Part shown: positions 61,449 to 64,000 of the stretch, one piece after another
How the letters are laid out: each line of letters starts with the position of its first letter
How positions within the stretch are numbered: position 1 is the first letter of the stretch
Source: Helopsaltes ochotensis
Lineage: Eukaryota; Chordata; Aves; Passeriformes; Locustellidae
DNA: 64,000 nucleotides
Direction: 5' to 3'
Assembly: GCA_013400155.1 (NCBI GenBank)
Contig: VXBM01001310.1
Span: 112,040 to 176,039 of the forward strand
Position numbers and translations under genes: made by a program
The notes under the pieces: generated by a model
The model's database searches: none
The model's input: the letters and a program-made list of their open reading frames with translations, nothing else
What the model was told of the DNA's origin: nothing

Positions 61449-64000
61449 GAGTGTCTTACCAGTGCAAATATCATTCTTAAGAGCCAGATAATATCTCCAC
61501 TGCCCAAAATACATAAAGTCTATGAATTCTCTTGTGCTGCAGGAAATTGTATTTGTACCTTGATTTACTTGCCACAAAATGAGTTTCTTACACATATTAC
61601 ATCACTGAAAATATTAATGGTTTTTCTCATTTTTAAAGTTATTTGAGTGAGATGACTACACATCAGGAGACAATAAACTTTTACTGGCTCTAATATTTCT
61701 GAAGAAAAAAACATTTTTATTATAGTTTAGTAGAAAGACAATCTTTCAATTTTTATTTATTTATTTATAAATATATTCCTTTAAGAAACTAAATAATAGA
61801 GAATATGATCCATAGGAATTCATATGACTCCAGGATATCCTTGTCAGGAAAGTATTAGATTGTTCAGAACTTTTCCTACATTTGTGCAGATAATCTGTAT
61901 TATTAAGGACTTCTCAGGGTTTTCCTTCCAATATTCAATCCTTAGAACAAAAATAGTAACAAAAAATTCCAACTAAATATGTTGATGAAATATGTCAAAT
62001 GATGAGCCTCAGAGGGTGAATGACTCAACTGATTAGATATTCATTGCACACCTATCTTATCTTGAGAGCTGATGCATGATGGACAAATTCAATTAGATAA
62101 TGCATTTTTAGAAAATGAGCTTTCTGGTATAAAGTATGAATATTCCCCCCCATCCCTCCCACAGTTAGAGACATTCTTGTTAGATATGCTTGTCTTTTCC
62201 TAGTTATCCAGAAAGTTATCCAGAATTGCCCTTGATTCTCCAAGAGTGGCACTGCAAAAGTCAGATAATCCAATTGTTTCAGTCAGTTACTCAGAACAGA
62301 ACTGCTGAGTGCTGAAAATCTAGCCTAAGGAAAGGCAAAAACCTCCTCAAATTATAAATTATTCTGCAGACGTCTTTGGAAACCAATCTGGGCCCATGTA
62401 AGTGAATGACTGCCCTTTTCTGTGGGATATCTTAGTGGCCATTACTATAAAATAGTGGTCTGATATTTTAAAAATTGATATTAAGTACTTAGGGGTATGA
62501 AGTTCCCTCTCAATATTGGGAGGTATTCAGTTGTAGAAATTGCATGGCATATTTAGCTCAAATTCCATGGGATGCACAGTTACTTTTTGCATTTGGAAAA
62601 TATTATGAGCAAGATTTTTTATTTTTAAAGATCAAAGAAATCTTAATGCAATACCCATGGTTCATTGACTTTCATTTCAAGTCTGAGCAGTAACAAAACC
62701 ACTCATGTTCATTAAAGTTGACCTTAGGTTTGCCAGAAGGGTTCAAATATTTTATGCTTTGAATTTGGAAAGGGACATTATAATAAGATAATTTCTCTGA
62801 CTACAGTTTGTCATTATGAATATGTCACATTACTCAGATTGTTCTTAGTTCAGTGTAGGTGGCAGGTTTATTTTGTGACATAATTTCTGCACTTCCCTTT
62901 CAAAGTCTTTTTTGATTTTGCTGAAACTAGGATTTCCAGTTTCTGAAAATCATTACGCCTATCCAAGCCAAGGAATATCTTCAAAAATGAACACTTGGGG
63001 ATGTGTTAGTTATTAGAAATTGAGATGGATCTTCAGACACACCCATTCTTTATTTTGTGTAGGTTCTTACTGCTGCCTACATACAGCGTTCTGGTATTAT
63101 TTATGATTTTATTGTATTATTTCATTTTGCAAATTACCATTGTATAAAAGGATGCAGGTTATTTTTGGATGATGCAACCTGGGGGCTGGAAGCAATTTAG
63201 TTGACTTAATGCTGCTTTGTTCTCAGGCTTTTCTGCCTTTCCTTTTGTGTTTTTCATGTGGGAATATTCATAATGTATCCACTGGTGTAATTTACTGATT
63301 GTATGCAAATTGATGTGATTTTTTTTTTACTTAAAGGACAGGAGTTTTTCTTTTGCTTATCCTTCTTTTTCCCTCTTTTGCTTTAAGGCATCCATACCAG
63401 CGTTTTAATAACAGGAAAAGTAGAACAAACTGTAGTCTTCCAAGCCTCTTGTGAAAAGAATCACAGCTGAGTTACACAAGGAGCTTAAAGAGAAGTCCAG
63501 TACCAGTTAATTCCAATTGTCTTGGCATTTAATCCAGTATCTGTGTGCATGGAGTGGTGTGCAGCTCTTTGTGTTCCACTCTTACAGGCAACCACACTGT
63601 GACAAGTAGAAAATAGGATAAGGGGAGTTAAATGCATTATTCTTTATGCTTGTTTGCAGTTCAGACACACAGAGCACATAGCCTTCCCTGACACTGAACA
63701 CTTTCAAAGTGTGAATAATCCACTGAGGGATGTTTGTCTGCCATTGTTTAAAGCATCTCTCTTATGGGACAGTCATTTTAAGAATGTCGGGTCTGCCATC
63801 AGCTCATCTGGCATTGCTCTTGTCCCTGAGTGCTGTTTCCTCCTCTCTGCTGGCCTCCAAACCAGAGCCTCATGGCTGGCTGGTCAATTCCTCTGAGGCT
63901 GGAGAAATAAAACTGTAAGGATCCGGGTGTGCAGATACTGCAAATTCTGCAATAGAAATGGTTTTAGAAAAACAACCTTAAAACACTTATTCATGACATG
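61449..64000. other. AT-rich non-coding DNA, no gene recognised
   Basis: It contains a short (TTTA)n tract at about 61755-61770. No exon or known repeat family is recognised up to the window end. Confidence 0.55.

Overview
The window looks like an intergenic or intronic stretch of a bird nuclear chromosome, most likely a songbird. The case rests on repeat content. Several CR1 retroposons end in the octamer-like CR1 tail (for example near 61430-61448), and there is a dense set of endogenous-retrovirus long terminal repeats (LTRs) of the types common in avian, especially passerine, genomes. The background is AT-rich, with large interspersed regions in which every reading frame is broken by stops. 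I found no host protein-coding exon I could defend, no rRNA or tRNA gene and no CRISPR array. There are no prokaryotic operons or ribosome binding sites.

Layout. 1-3.6 kb is unannotated AT-rich DNA. 3.66-4.30 kb holds a decayed retroviral pol fossil, with the RT/RNase H part joined to an integrase part by a deletion. 12.96-13.15 kb is a short LTR-like remnant. At 15.69-17.74 kb a CR1 is split by a 1,475-bp LTR with TG...CA ends. 19.35-19.98, 20.44-20.91, 25.35-25.77 and 26.11-27.01 kb are four further LTRs, the last with a very GC-rich U3 and a 22-bp minisatellite. An assembly gap of 92 N lies at 28,546-28,637. 30.27-30.84, 39.86-40.08 and 41.35-42.00 kb are more LTRs. About 44.85-45.51 kb is an old, diverged CR1/L3-like LINE. 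46.53-48.15 kb is a composite of at least three LTR modules. Three CR1 3' ends in the same orientation sit at 52.28-54.43 kb. 56.25-56.94 kb is an LTR with a 19-C run directly after its TATA box. 60.80-61.45 kb is a well-preserved CR1 3' end.

Nothing here forms a pathway or operon. The biology in view is the history of retroelement insertion: nesting gives relative ages, and the LTRs supply latent promoter and polyadenylation signals in both orientations. Several LTRs (19.3, 30.3 and 41.4 kb) share terminal and R-region features and look like members of one family group. No previously undescribed gene system could be supported from the sequence.
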